A stretch of 64,000 nt of DNA from Inquilinus sp. Marseille-Q2685 (lineage in GTDB: Bacteria > Pseudomonadota > Alphaproteobacteria > DSM-16000 > Inquilinaceae): positions 682,001 through 746,000 of the forward strand of contig NZ_CAKAKL010000001.1 in NCBI RefSeq assembly GCF_916619195.1. The letters are read 5' to 3'. Below the pieces are notes generated by a model. The model was given only the letters and a program-made list of their open reading frames with translations, searched no databases and was not told the DNA's origin. The position numbers and the translations under genes were made by a program. Position 1 is the stretch's first letter, and each line of letters begins with the position of its first letter. Positions 41,449 through 50,417 of this stretch are shown one piece after another.

Positions 41449-41523
41449 ATCACGAGAGCTGCCTATTCTCACGCATGCCGGTCTTCCCAAAATCGATCCC
41501 AGCTTCGCCTGCAGGAGATCGAC

Positions 41524-42390
41524 ATGACCGCCTCCACCGTTCTCGTCGTCGGCGCCGCCGGCCGCTTCGCCGGTCTCGTCGTGCCCGAGCTCGCCCGCCG
41601 CGGCGCCACCGTCCGCGGTCTGGTGCGCGACGACGCCAAGGCCGCGATCGCCCGGGCCGGCGGCGCCGCCGAGATCGCCCTCGGCGACCTGCGCGACCGG
41701 GCCAGTCTCGACGCCGCCCTGCGCGGCGTCGACGGCGTCTTCCACATCGGCCCGGCCTTCGCGGCGGACGAGGCGGAGCTGGGCGTCCGCATGGTCGAGG
41801 CCGCGCGCCGGGCCGGCGTCCGGCGCTTCGTCTTCTCCTCGGTGATCCAGGCCACCAACACCGCGCTGGCCAACCACGCCAGCAAGATCCCGGTCGAGGC
41901 GGCGCTGCACGGCTCCGGGATGCAGCACACGATCCTGCAGCCGACCAACCTGATGCAGAACATCGGCGCCGCCTGGCCCGGCGTGCTGGCCACCGGAATC
42001 TTCGCCGAGCCCTTCCCGAAGACCGCCCGGGTGGCGCGGGTCGACTACCGAGACGTGGCCGAGGCTGCCGCGATCGCCCTGACCGGGGACCGCCTGGCCT
42101 ATGGCAGCTTCGAGCTCTGCGCCGACGGGTTGCCGGACCGCGAGGAGATCGCGGGCCTGATGAGCGCGGCGCTGGGCCGCCCGGTCGCGGCCGGCGAGCC
42201 TCGCTTCGCCGACTGGGTGGCCGCCGCCCGGCCGCCCTATGAATCGCGGCAGCTGGCGCTGCTGGAGAAGGTCTTCGCCCACTATGCCGACCATGGCCAG
42301 CCGGGCAACAGCCTGGTTGCGCGCGCCGTGCTCGGTCGCGACCCGCGGTCGCTGCGCGCCTATATCGGCGAGCTGGCCGCCGGGCCCTGA
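41524..42390 (+). CDS. NmrA-like NAD(P)-binding oxidoreductase
   Basis: 288 residues with an N-terminal Rossmann motif (VLVVGAAGRFAG) typical of atypical SDR/NmrA-type proteins. The canonical YxxxK catalytic pair is not evident (SKIPVEAALHGSG). Such proteins sense redox state or reduce quinones (QOR2-like). It is divergently transcribed from the adjacent LysR gene, the likely regulator. The ATG follows GGAGATCGAC. Confidence 0.82.
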   Translation: MTASTVLVVGAAGRFAGLVVPELARRGATVRGLVRDDAKAAIARAGGAAEIALGDLRDRASLDAALRGVDGVFHIGPAFAADEAELGVRMVEAARRAGVRRFVFSSVIQATNTALANHASKIPVEAALHGSGMQHTILQPTNLMQNIGAAWPGVLATGIFAEPFPKTARVARVDYRDVAEAAAIALTGDRLAYGSFELCADGLPDREEIAGLMSAALGRPVAAGEPRFADWVAAARPPYESRQLALLEKVFAHYADHGQPGNSLVARAVLGRDPRSLRAYIGELAAGP

Positions 42391-42452
42391 GGCGCCTTGA
42401 CCGCATCCGAACAAAAGAGGAACAATGGGTTACAACCCATCGGGAGGAACCC

Positions 42453-43283
42453 ATGCCCAGCCAGACCGAAAAGGCCCTCGCCTTCCAGCGCCTGCATGCC
42501 CGGCCCGGCATCTTCGTCATCCCCAACCCCTGGGACGCCGGAACCGCAAAGCTCCTGGCCGGGCTCGGCTTCGAGGCGCTGGCCACCACCAGCGCCGGCT
42601 ACGCCTTCACCCTCGGCCGCAGCGACGGCGCTGGGAAGGTGAGCCGGGAGGAGACCTTGGCCAATGCGCGGGCCATCGTCGAGGCCGTCGACCTGCCCGT
42701 CTCCGCCGATCTCGAGAACGGCTTCGGCGACGCGCCCGAGGCGGCGGCGGAGACCATCCGCCAGGCCGCCGCAGCCGGGCTGGTCGGCGGCTCGATCGAG
42801 GACGCCACCGGCCGCGACGACGATCCGATCTCCGGCTTCGACCAGGCGGTGGAGCGGGTGCGGACCGCTGTCGCGGCGGCGCGGTCCCTGCCCTTCCCCT
42901 TCACCCTGACGGCGCGGGCCGAGAACTTCCTGCCCGGCCGCCGCGACCTGGCCGATACGATCCGGCGGCTGCAGGCCTTCCAGGAGGCCGGCGCCGACGT
43001 GCTTTACGCCCCCGGCCTGGCGACGCGGGAGGAGATCGAGGCGGTGGTGCGCGCGGTCGACCGGCCGGTGAATGTGGTGATGGGGCTGGTCGGCGCCCGC
43101 TTCACGGTCGAGGAGTTGGGCCAGATCGGGGTCAAGCGGATCAGTGTCGGCGGATCGCTGGCCCGGGCGGCGCTGGGCGGCTTCCTGCGCGCCGCCCGCG
43201 AGATCAAGGACCAGGGCAGCTTCGGCTATGCCGACGACGCCGTGCCGCACAAGGAGATCAACGCCCTGTTCGCCGCGTCGTGA
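42453..43283 (+). CDS. Isocitrate lyase/PEP mutase family protein
   Basis: 276-residue TIM-barrel enzyme. Metal-binding motifs SADLENGFG and GSIEDATGR and the loop LTARAENFL are characteristic. The KKCGH catalytic motif of true isocitrate lyases is absent, so it belongs to the broad PEP mutase/2-methylisocitrate lyase/oxaloacetate hydrolase group. The substrate cannot be told. GGAGGAACCC precedes the ATG. It is probably monocistronic, as a palindromic repeat follows. Confidence 0.85.
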   Translation: MPSQTEKALAFQRLHARPGIFVIPNPWDAGTAKLLAGLGFEALATTSAGYAFTLGRSDGAGKVSREETLANARAIVEAVDLPVSADLENGFGDAPEAAAETIRQAAAAGLVGGSIEDATGRDDDPISGFDQAVERVRTAVAAARSLPFPFTLTARAENFLPGRRDLADTIRRLQAFQEAGADVLYAPGLATREEIEAVVRAVDRPVNVVMGLVGARFTVEELGQIGVKRISVGGSLARAALGGFLRAAREIKDQGSFGYADDAVPHKEINALFAAS

Positions 43284-43320
43284 CCAGCTGGGCTTGACCC
43301 TGATGCCGGCCGCTTCCCCG

Positions 43321-43407
43321 CCGTCATTGCGAGGAGCGCAGCGACGAAGCAATCCAGGGCCGGTGCGCGTTGGCCCCTGGATTGCTTCGCTGCGCTCGCA
43401 ATGACGG
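43321..43407. repeat. REP-like palindromic repeat, family 1, copy 2
   Basis: Starts with CCGTCATTGCGAG, ends with CTCGCAATGACGG, with inner arms GAAGCAATCCAGG and CTGGATTGCTTCG. The loop differs from the copy at 4961-5048 while the stems are kept. It lies between the PEP-mutase-family and TauD genes. Confidence 0.85.
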
Positions 43408-43492
43408 TGTAAGAAATTTCGGGGATCAGGAGAGGCGAAAATTCGGGGCGGATGGTCTTCCGGCCGGCCGGATCGAAGCCCATACTCCCGCC

Positions 43493-44368
43493 ATGACCAG
43501 CCCCGACTCGCGCATCACCATCCGGCCGATGGCCGGGTCGCTCGGCGCCGACATCGACCTCGCCGGCCCGGTCGACGATGGAATCTTTGCCGCGATCCGT
43601 CAGGCCCTGGACCATTACCTGGTGATCCATCTGCACGGGCTCGACCTGGCGCCGGAAGAGCTGGTGGCGCTGACCCGCCGCTTCGGCACCATCAGCCGGG
43701 CACCCTACATCAAGCACATGGACACGCACCCGGACATCGTCGCGGTGAAGAAAGCGGCCGACGAGCGCAAGGTCAGCACCTTCGGCAACGCCTGGCATTC
43801 GGATTTCAGCTTCCTCGACCAGCCGCCGATGGCGTCGCTGCTCTATGCCCGCCAAGTGCCGAGCCATGGCGGCGACACGCTGTTCGCCAACATGGTTGAG
43901 GCCTACGACGCGCTGTCGGATGGGCTGAAGGCGGTGCTGGACGGCCTGGACGCCATGCATGCCGGCAGGCCCTACGGCACCGGCGGCGTGCCGGGCACCA
44001 TCGCCGTCTCCCGCTCGATCGGCATCGAGCGCAACCGGCCGGAGGCGGACCGCGAGGTCGCGCATCCGGTGGTGCGGGTCCATCCCGGCACCGGCCGCAA
44101 GGCGCTGTTCGTCAACCCGATCTACACCATCCGCTTCGCCGGCATGACGGTGGAGGAGAGCCGGCCGCTGCTCGATTTCCTCTACGCCCATGCGGTCCGG
44201 CCGGAATTCACCTGCCGGCTGCGCTGGACAGCGGGCGACCTGGCGATCTGGGACAACCGCTGCACCCTGCACTATGCCGTCAACGACTATGACGGCCAGG
44301 ACCGGCTCCTGTACCGCACCATGGTGCAAGGCGAACGGCCGGTCCCGGCAATACCACGGAGACATTGA
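43493..44368 (+). CDS. TauD/TfdA-family Fe(II)/2-oxoglutarate dioxygenase
   Basis: 291 residues. The metal ligands are His and Asp in AWHSDFSF and a distal histidine in TLHYAVNDY, with the 2-oxoglutarate arginine in RLLYRTMVQG. Family members release sulfite from taurine or oxidise herbicides, carnitine precursors and other acids; the substrate here is unknown. Its TGA stop coincides with the first bases of the long-hairpin repeat at 44366. Confidence 0.88.
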   Translation: MTSPDSRITIRPMAGSLGADIDLAGPVDDGIFAAIRQALDHYLVIHLHGLDLAPEELVALTRRFGTISRAPYIKHMDTHPDIVAVKKAADERKVSTFGNAWHSDFSFLDQPPMASLLYARQVPSHGGDTLFANMVEAYDALSDGLKAVLDGLDAMHAGRPYGTGGVPGTIAVSRSIGIERNRPEADREVAHPVVRVHPGTGRKALFVNPIYTIRFAGMTVEESRPLLDFLYAHAVRPEFTCRLRWTAGDLAIWDNRCTLHYAVNDYDGQDRLLYRTMVQGERPVPAIPRRH

Positions 44369-44508
44369 GATCGTTTGAGACTGCGCTGGCGTGAGTCGGC
44401 TGGCGGTGGTTTCGAGAACCGGAGCGCAGCGCACATTGGTGCGTGAGCACCGGAAGCTTCGAGCCCGCCGTCAGACGGCCACGCCAGTAGCAGTATCGAA
44501 CGATCTCA
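44366..44508. repeat. Long-hairpin interspersed element, copy A (143 nt)
   Basis: The outer arms, 19 nt each (44366-44384 and 44490-44508), pair with one G-U and one G-A mismatch. Stem CTGGCGTG (44386-44393) pairs with CACGCCAG (44480-44487). A further ~15-bp stem and an apical hairpin GCGCAC-ATTG-GTGCGT follow. The core TTTCGAGAACCGGAGCGCAG is shared with copy B at 61852-62000, where paired positions covary. The two ends supply the TGA stops of the flanking convergent genes, TauD and RidA. It is non-coding. Confidence 0.85.
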
Positions 44509-44898
44509 CAGCGGCTTGTACGCGATCGCCTCGATCTCGACCTTGCAGTCGACCATCATGTCGGCGCGGACGCAGGAGCGCGCCGGGCGGTCGCCGGTGA
44601 AGTGGCTGTCATAGGTGCGGTTGAAGGCGGCGAAGTCGCGGGTGTCCGCCAGCCAGACCGTGACCTTGATCACGTCGTCCAGCGTGCAGCCGGCCAGCTC
44701 CAGCGCCGCCTGGACGTTCTTCATGGTCTGGCGGGTCTGGATCTCGATGCCGCCGGTCACGACCACGCCGTTCTCGTCGAACGGCACCTGGCCCGAGACA
44801 TAGACATAGTCGCCGGCGCGGACGGCCTTGGAGAAGGGCAGCTTCTGCCCGCCGGCGCCGGTGACGGTGGTTCCGAAATGCTCTCGCTTGCTGCTCAT
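44506..44898 (-). CDS. RidA-family enamine/imine deaminase
   Basis: 130-residue trimeric YjgF/YER057c/UK114-type protein. The C-terminal SCVRADMMVDCKVEIEAIAY holds the arginine that binds the carboxylate of the reactive 2-aminoacrylate-like intermediate. RidA hydrolyses enamines made by PLP deaminases to 2-oxo acids. It lies 8 nt after the last permease gene, which ties it to the operon and to the D-serine-deaminase-like enzyme at 50418. Confidence 0.88.
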   Translation of the reverse strand: MSSKREHFGTTVTGAGGQKLPFSKAVRAGDYVYVSGQVPFDENGVVVTGGIEIQTRQTMKNVQAALELAGCTLDDVIKVTVWLADTRDFAAFNRTYDSHFTGDRPARSCVRADMMVDCKVEIEAIAYKPL

Positions 44899-44906
44899 GG
44901 TTCTTC

Positions 44907-45728
44907 CTATTTGACGGCGCCGAGGGCCAGGCCGCGCACCAGGTAGCGCTGCAGCCAGGCGAAGACGATGGCGACGGGGATCGTCGCCAGGAACGTCGCG
45001 GCCATGACGTGATGCCACTCGATCGTATAGCGGCCGGCGACCAGGGAGAAAATCTTGATCGGCAGGGTGTGCGTCTCCGGCGCGCGCAAGAGGCTCAGCG
45101 CGACGGCGAACTCGTTCCAGGCGTTGATGAAGGTGAAGATCGCGGTCACCACCATGGCCGGCGCCGCCAGCGGCAGGAACACGCGGATCACGGTGCGCAG
45201 GCGCGACGCGCCCTCCAGCCACGCCGCCTCCTCCAGATCCAGCGGGATGGTGGCGAAATAGCTCTGCAGCATCCAGACGGCGAAGGCGATGTTGAAGCCG
45301 GCATAGACCAGCACCAGCGAATCGACCGAGCCGACGAGGCCGAGCCAGGCGACCAGGCGGAACAGCCCGATCACCAGCACGATCGGCGACAGCATCTGGG
45401 TGACCAGCAGGAAGTCGCGGTACAGGCCCTGCCCCGGGAAGCGGTAGCGCGACATGGCGTAGGCGGCGGGGATGCTGACCGCCAGCGCCAGCAGCGTCGC
45501 CAGGGTCGAGGCGTAGAGGCTGTTCAGCAGCGCGGTGCCGAAACCGGTCGCCTGCCACATGGTGGCGAAGTTCTCCCAGGCGATCCGGCTGGGCAGCCAG
45601 GACGGGTCGGCCGACAGCACCTCCGCCGCCGGCTTCAGCGCCGTGGCCACCATCACGGCGAAGGGGAACAGCACCACCAGGATCAGCGGCGACAGCGCCA
45701 GCCAGCACAGGATGCTCTTCTTAAGCAT
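44907..45728 (-). CDS. Carbohydrate-type ABC transporter permease (MalG family)
   Basis: 273 residues with six membrane spans. The EAA loop is present ([25 protein letters not shown]). It belongs to the CUT1 class, so the substrate is normally a mono- or oligosaccharide or glycerol phosphate. It overlaps the MalF-type gene by 8 nt and works with the periplasmic protein at 46801 and the ATPase at 49145. Confidence 0.9.
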   Translation of the reverse strand: MLKKSILCWLALSPLILVVLFPFAVMVATALKPAAEVLSADPSWLPSRIAWENFATMWQATGFGTALLNSLYASTLATLLALAVSIPAAYAMSRYRFPGQGLYRDFLLVTQMLSPIVLVIGLFRLVAWLGLVGSVDSLVLVYAGFNIAFAVWMLQSYFATIPLDLEEAAWLEGASRLRTVIRVFLPLAAPAMVVTAIFTFINAWNEFAVALSLLRAPETHTLPIKIFSLVAGRYTIEWHHVMAATFLATIPVAIVFAWLQRYLVRGLALGAVK

Positions 45729-46647
45729 GGCGCTCGCCCTTCATCGCCATGCGCAGATAGATCAGGGTGAAGACCAGCAGGATGGCGAACATGATCAGCG
45801 AGATCGACGCCGCCTCGCCCATCTTCCCGAGCTGGAACGCCAGCTTGTACAGGTAGGTGACCAGAATCTGCGTCGAATCCGACGGCCCGCCCCCGGTCAG
45901 CACCCAGATGATCGGGAAGGAGTTGAAGACGTAGATGATGTTCAGCACCACCGCCATGTTGATGAAGGGCCGCATCAGCGGCAGCGTCAGGGTGCGGAAG
46001 CGCTGCCAGGAAGAAGCGCCGTCGGTCGACGCCGCCTCGTAGATGTCGTTCGGGATCGACGACAGCCCGCCCAGGAAGATCGTCACCGTGAACGGGATCG
46101 ACACCAGGATCCCGATCAGGATCTGGATCGGGAAGGCGGTGGCGGCGGAGGCCAGCCAGATCACGTTGTGGTCGGTGATGCCGAGATCCTGCAGGGTCAG
46201 GTTCAGGAGGCCGGATTCGCCGTTCAGCGCCCAGCGCCAGACGATCGCCATCATGGTCAGCGACACCGACCAGGGCAGCATCACGATCACCCGGGCCAGG
46301 CCGCGGCCGTGGAACTCGGTGTTCAGGATCAGCGCCACCGGCACCGAGACCAGCACGGTGCCGGCCACCACCGCGGCGGTCCAGATCAGCGTCCGCCACA
46401 GGCTGTCCAGGAACAGCGGGTCGGCCAGCACGCTGTTCAGGTTGGCCAGGCCGGTGAAGTCGCGCAGCTGGCCGAAGCGGTTGACCTGGTGCGAGGCGAC
46501 CGTCAGCAGGTCCCAGACCGGATAGGCGATGATGAAGGCCGCCAGCAGGAAGCTGGGCAGGATCAGCAGGATCGGCGTCAGCCCGGGCAGCCGCGCGGCC
46601 AGGGGCGCCGACATCGGTATGGTCTGCCTCTCGGTCTCGGTCGTCAC
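45721..46647 (-). CDS. Carbohydrate-type ABC transporter permease (MalF family)
   Basis: 308 residues from a GTG at 46647, with AGGGA shortly upstream; ATG at 46614 is an alternative. It has six spans and the EAA loop [22 protein letters not shown]. It forms the inner-membrane channel with the MalG-type protein. A palindromic repeat of family 2 lies between this gene and the upstream binding-protein gene, which may affect relative expression. Confidence 0.88.
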   Translation of the reverse strand: MTTETERQTIPMSAPLAARLPGLTPILLILPSFLLAAFIIAYPVWDLLTVASHQVNRFGQLRDFTGLANLNSVLADPLFLDSLWRTLIWTAAVVAGTVLVSVPVALILNTEFHGRGLARVIVMLPWSVSLTMMAIVWRWALNGESGLLNLTLQDLGITDHNVIWLASAATAFPIQILIGILVSIPFTVTIFLGGLSSIPNDIYEAASTDGASSWQRFRTLTLPLMRPFINMAVVLNIIYVFNSFPIIWVLTGGGPSDSTQILVTYLYKLAFQLGKMGEAASISLIMFAILLVFTLIYLRMAMKGERHA

Positions 46648-46700
46648 TGCCTGTCCCTGATATGCGCGGCCCGGTTCAGCGCCGCCCGCATTGTCCCAAG

Positions 46701-46780
46701 CTGTCATGCCCGGGCTTGACCCGGGCATCCAGAGTCTGTCGAGACCCTCTGGATTGCCGGGTCGAGCCCGGCAATGACAG
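46701..46780. repeat. REP-like palindromic repeat, family 2, copy 4 (inside an operon)
   Basis: An 80-nt copy in the 153-nt gap between the binding-protein gene (stop 46801) and the first permease gene (start 46647). Same arms as copy 2, with GTCGAG in one loop. It resembles the placement of REP elements between malE and malF in E. coli, where the hairpin protects the binding-protein mRNA. Confidence 0.85.
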
Positions 46781-46800
46781 AAGAAGGAAAGGCAGAGCCT

Positions 46801-48039
46801 CTACTTCGCGCCCAGCACCCCATTCGCCTGCTCGGCGGCGGCCTTCAGCGCCTCCTCCGGCTTGGCCTCGCCGAGATAGATCTTCTGCAGCGCCCGGCCG
46901 GTGGCGTCGGCGATCTCCTCCCAGCCCGCGATGGTCGGGGCGAACTTGGCGTTCGGCAGCATCGCGTTGAACACTTTGAGGTTCGGGTCGTCGGTGAAGT
47001 ACGGCAGCTTGGCCACCGCCTGGTTCTCGGTCAGGAAGCCCTCATTGACCGTGAACTTCTCGCGCCAGTCGTTCTGGAACAGGAAGTCCAGGAACTTCCA
47101 GGCCTCGTCCTTCACCTTGGAGTTGTCGAACAGCACGATCGAATCCGTGACCGCGTAGGTGGCCGAGGTCGTGCCCTTCGGCACCGGCGCCACGCCGTAT
47201 TTCAGGTTCGGCGCCTCGGCCTTGATCTGGCTGGCCAGGAACGGCGCCGTGAACATCATGCCGATGCGGCCCTGCTTGAACAGGTTCTGCACATCCTCGC
47301 GGTTGTAGGCGGTGACGCCCGGCTCGGTCAGCCCGTCGTCGATCATCTGCTTGTAGAGGGTCGCGGCCTTGACCGCGGCTTCGCTGTCCAGCCCGCTCTT
47401 GCCGTCCACCACGATGTCGCCGCCGAAGCTCCACATTGCATAGTAGAAATAGACGTCGGTCTCGATCTCCTTGCCCTGCAGGCCGAAGGCATAGGTGTCC
47501 TTGAGGCCCAGCGCCTTGATCTTCTTCGCGTCCTCGATCAGCTCGTCCCACGTCGCCGGCGGGGCGGAGAGGCCCGCCTTCTCGAAGATCTCCTTGTTGT
47601 AGTACATGGCGCGGGCCGAGGAGGCGATCGGCAAGCCATAGGTCTTGCCGTCCAGCACGCCGGGCGCGAAGAAGGTCGGGATGAACCGCGCCTTGAAGTC
47701 GTCGGTCATGTAGCTGTCGAGGGGCGCGACCACGCCCTGCTGCACGAAATCCACCAGCCAGCGCGTGCCGATGATGGCCAGGTCGGCATTGGCGTTGCCG
47801 GAGATGTCGGTGGTCAGCTTCTGCTGCAGCACGTCCCAGGGCACCACCTCGATCTTGATGTCGGTGCCGGGGTTCTTGGCCTCGAAGGCCTTCGCCGCCT
47901 CCTCGAAATAGGGCCCGGTCTTGGAGCTGTATTCGGCCACCGTCACCCGCACCTCGGCGGCGACGGACGGGGCGGCGGCCAGCGCCGCCAGGATCGAGGC
48001 GCCCGCGCCGAGGAGCACGGACCGGAACGCATGCTGCAT
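46801..48039 (-). CDS. ABC transporter extracellular solute-binding protein (CUT1 type)
   Basis: 412 residues with a signal peptide ending in APSVAAEV, so periplasmic. It is a family-1 extracellular solute-binding protein: the opening VAEYSSKTGPYFEEAAKAFEAK, the central YAFGLQGKEIETDV and the downstream WKFLDFLFQND are typical of sugar-binding members. It is the first gene of the minus-strand operon (binding protein, two permeases, RidA). The next gene's start is separated from it by a palindromic repeat. Actual ligand unknown; context suggests an amino-sugar or N-acyl-D-amino-acid-like compound. Confidence 0.87.
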   Translation of the reverse strand: MQHAFRSVLLGAGASILAALAAAPSVAAEVRVTVAEYSSKTGPYFEEAAKAFEAKNPGTDIKIEVVPWDVLQQKLTTDISGNANADLAIIGTRWLVDFVQQGVVAPLDSYMTDDFKARFIPTFFAPGVLDGKTYGLPIASSARAMYYNKEIFEKAGLSAPPATWDELIEDAKKIKALGLKDTYAFGLQGKEIETDVYFYYAMWSFGGDIVVDGKSGLDSEAAVKAATLYKQMIDDGLTEPGVTAYNREDVQNLFKQGRIGMMFTAPFLASQIKAEAPNLKYGVAPVPKGTTSATYAVTDSIVLFDNSKVKDEAWKFLDFLFQNDWREKFTVNEGFLTENQAVAKLPYFTDDPNLKVFNAMLPNAKFAPTIAGWEEIADATGRALQKIYLGEAKPEEALKAAAEQANGVLGAK

Positions 48040-48352
48040 GGAGAGCCTCCTGTTTCGGCGGCGAGGCCGCGCGAAGTCGCAATTGGAACCGGAAAGCCGG
48101 GGGACGGCCGCGCCCGGCTTTCCGCCGGAACCGCCCTGGATGTAACTCTCTTACAATCCCCGGCGGGGCGCAATTCGGAAGTGGGACGGCGGCCCATTTT
48201 CTTCCGCTATTCCGCAGCAATGCTGAAACCTTCGGCCAATTCGCGGCTCTCCACCGATGCTGCACCGCACACGCACGAAGGCTGTCTTGTAAGTTTCAAA
48301 CATTGAGCTACCATCGGTCCATCACCCCTCGCCCCATGCCGGAACCACAGCC
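48040..48352. promoter_or_regulatory. Divergent control region with TGTAA-N5-TTACA operators
   Basis: 313 nt without a gene between the two divergent operons. At 48141-48155 the sequence TGTAA-CTCTC-TTACA is a perfect inverted repeat of the type bound by RpiR-family proteins such as HexR. A second, weaker match (TGTAA-GTTTC-AAACA) is at 48288-48302, 50 nt before the SDR start. The RpiR-family gene of the same cluster (51728) is the obvious candidate regulator. Confidence 0.55.
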
Positions 48353-49141
48353 ATGACGCGCTTCCAGACCGTTCTCGTCACCGGGGCGCTCGGCGGCATC
48401 GGCGGGGCGATCGTCGATCATTTCGCGGCGGCCGGGGCGACGCTGATCCTGTCCGATCGCGACGCCGCAGCCCTCGACGCCCGTGTCGCCGCGCTGGCTG
48501 AGACCGGCACCAAGGCCGCCGCCGCGCCGGCCGACCTGCGCGACGCCGAGGCCACCCGCGCCGCGATCGAGGCCGCGGTCGCCCGCACCGGCCCGGTCGA
48601 CGTCGTCGTCAACAATGCCGGCGGCGGCGACCGCGGCAGCCTGGCCTCGACCACGGCCGAGAGCTGGGCCGCGGATGTCGAGCTGAACCTGAACGGCGCC
48701 TACCACGTTGTCGCCGCGGTGATCGACGGCATGAAGGCGCGCCGCCGCGGCAGCATCGTCAGCATCAGCAGCGTCAACGCGCTGCAGGCGCTGGGCCACC
48801 CGGCCTACAGCGCGGCCAAGGCCGGGCTGATCAGCTACACCCGCGCCCTGGCGGTGGAATACGGGCCCTTCGGCATCCGCGCCAACGTGATCTGCCCCGG
48901 CACCGTCCGCACGCCGATCTGGCAGGCGCGGGTCGACAAGAAGCCGGAGATCTTCGAATCCCTGCGCAAATGGTACCCGCTGCAGCGCGTGGCCGAGCCG
49001 GCGGACATCGCCAAGGCGGTGGCCTTCCTGGCCTCGGACGAGCTGGCCGGCTTCATCACCGGCGCCATGCTGCCGGTCGATGGCGGCCTGACCGCCGGCA
49101 ACCGGGTGATGGCCGGGGAGCTGACGCTGGAGGAGTTCTGA
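48353..49141 (+). CDS. SDR-family oxidoreductase
   Basis: 262-residue classical short-chain dehydrogenase. It has TGALGGIGG for NAD(P) binding, NNAGGG, a catalytic serine in SISSVN and YSAAK. The C-terminal ITGAMLPVDGGLTAGN is typical. It is the first gene of the plus-strand operon and lies 3 nt upstream of the ATPase gene. It may oxidise a hydroxyl group of the imported compound (inference). Confidence 0.9.
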   Translation: MTRFQTVLVTGALGGIGGAIVDHFAAAGATLILSDRDAAALDARVAALAETGTKAAAAPADLRDAEATRAAIEAAVARTGPVDVVVNNAGGGDRGSLASTTAESWAADVELNLNGAYHVVAAVIDGMKARRRGSIVSISSVNALQALGHPAYSAAKAGLISYTRALAVEYGPFGIRANVICPGTVRTPIWQARVDKKPEIFESLRKWYPLQRVAEPADIAKAVAFLASDELAGFITGAMLPVDGGLTAGNRVMAGELTLEEF

Positions 49142-49144
49142 TCC

Positions 49145-50212
49145 ATGGCGACGGTGCGGCTGGACGGGGTGGTGAAGCGCTACGGCGAGGCGCAGGTGAT
49201 CCATGCGATCGACCTCGACATCGCCGATGGCGAGTTCGTCGTCCTGGTCGGGCCGTCCGGCTGCGGCAAGTCCACCCTGCTGCGCATGATCGCGGGGCTG
49301 GAGACGATCTCCGGCGGCGAGCTCGTGATCGGCGGCGCCCGCGCCAACGAGGTGCCGCCGCAGAAGCGGAACATCGCCATGGTGTTCCAGTCTTACGCCC
49401 TGTACCCGCACATGACCGCCCGGCAGAACATCGCCTACGGCCCCAGGCTGCGCGGTGAGGCGAGGCCGGAGATCGAGGCCAAGGTCGGCAAGGCCGCCGG
49501 CATCCTGAACCTGTTCGACTATCTGGAGCGGCTGCCGCGCCAGCTCTCCGGCGGCCAGCGCCAGCGCGTCGCCATGGGACGGGCGATCGTGCGCGACCCC
49601 GCCGTGTTCCTGTTCGACGAGCCGCTGTCGAACCTGGACGCCAAGCTGCGGGTGCAGATGCGCACCGAGATCAAGGCGCTGCACCGGCGCCTGGGCACCA
49701 CCATCGTCTACGTCACCCACGACCAGATCGAGGCGATGACGCTGGCCGACCGCATCGTGGTGATGAATGGCGGCCGGATCGAGCAGCAGGGCAAGCCGCT
49801 CGATCTCTACGACCTGCCGGCCAACACCTTCGTCGCCGGCTTCCTCGGCTCCCCGGCCATGAGCTTCCTGCCCGGCCGCTACCGCCGCGGTGCCGAAGGG
49901 CCGGTGGTGGAGGCCGAGGACGGCACCCGCCTGCCCGCCCCCGATCGCGGCGCCGAGGACGACCAGCCGGTGCTGCTGGGCGTGCGGCCGGAGCATTTCA
50001 CCCTGGCCGAAGGCGCCGGCGGCGTGCCGGTGACGATCGATCTCGTGGAGCCGACCGGCGCCGAGACCCATCTCTACGGCACCCTGGCCGGCACCCGCAT
50101 CGCCGCGGTGATGCATGGCCGCCGTCCGGTGGCGCCGGGCGACGTGGTGCCGCTCGCCCCCCTCGCCGCCCACGCCCACCTGTTCGACGCGGCCTCCGGC
50201 CGCCGGCTGTAG
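49145..50212 (+). CDS. ABC transporter ATP-binding protein, UgpC/MalK type
   Basis: 355 residues. Walker A GPSGCGKST, signature LSGGQRQRVAMGRA, Walker B VFLFDEPLSNLD and a C-terminal TOBE-like regulatory domain as in MalK/UgpC. It energises the CUT1 permeases encoded divergently at 44907-46647. The symbol is omitted because glycerol phosphate is not implied. Confidence 0.92.
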   Translation: MATVRLDGVVKRYGEAQVIHAIDLDIADGEFVVLVGPSGCGKSTLLRMIAGLETISGGELVIGGARANEVPPQKRNIAMVFQSYALYPHMTARQNIAYGPRLRGEARPEIEAKVGKAAGILNLFDYLERLPRQLSGGQRQRVAMGRAIVRDPAVFLFDEPLSNLDAKLRVQMRTEIKALHRRLGTTIVYVTHDQIEAMTLADRIVVMNGGRIEQQGKPLDLYDLPANTFVAGFLGSPAMSFLPGRYRRGAEGPVVEAEDGTRLPAPDRGAEDDQPVLLGVRPEHFTLAEGAGGVPVTIDLVEPTGAETHLYGTLAGTRIAAVMHGRRPVAPGDVVPLAPLAAHAHLFDAASGRRL

Positions 50213-50235
50213 GAGATGTCGCGGTGAGACCGAGC

Positions 50236-50369
50236 CACCCCCTCACCCTCCCGCCGCCTGCGGCGTCGGGCCCCTCCCTCTCCCCGAGGAGAGGGATGCT
50301 GTGCGCTGCCCCTTCACCTCTCCTTGGGGAGAGGTCGAAATCGCGCCAGCGATTTCGGGTGAGGGGGTG
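50236..50369. repeat. Palindromic repeat with CACCCCCTCACCC ends
   Basis: A 134-nt element with ends CACCCCCTCACCC and GGGTGAGGGGGTG. It contains internal hairpins (CCTCTCC around GAGGAGAGG, and GAAATCGC with GCGATTTC). It is inserted in the plus-strand operon between the ATPase and deaminase genes, so the repeat is transcribed within the operon. Confidence 0.75.
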
Positions 50370-50417
50370 CGCCGGCCTCGCCGTCAGCGCGACGGTCCTC
50401 CAGCGAAAGATCGCCTG

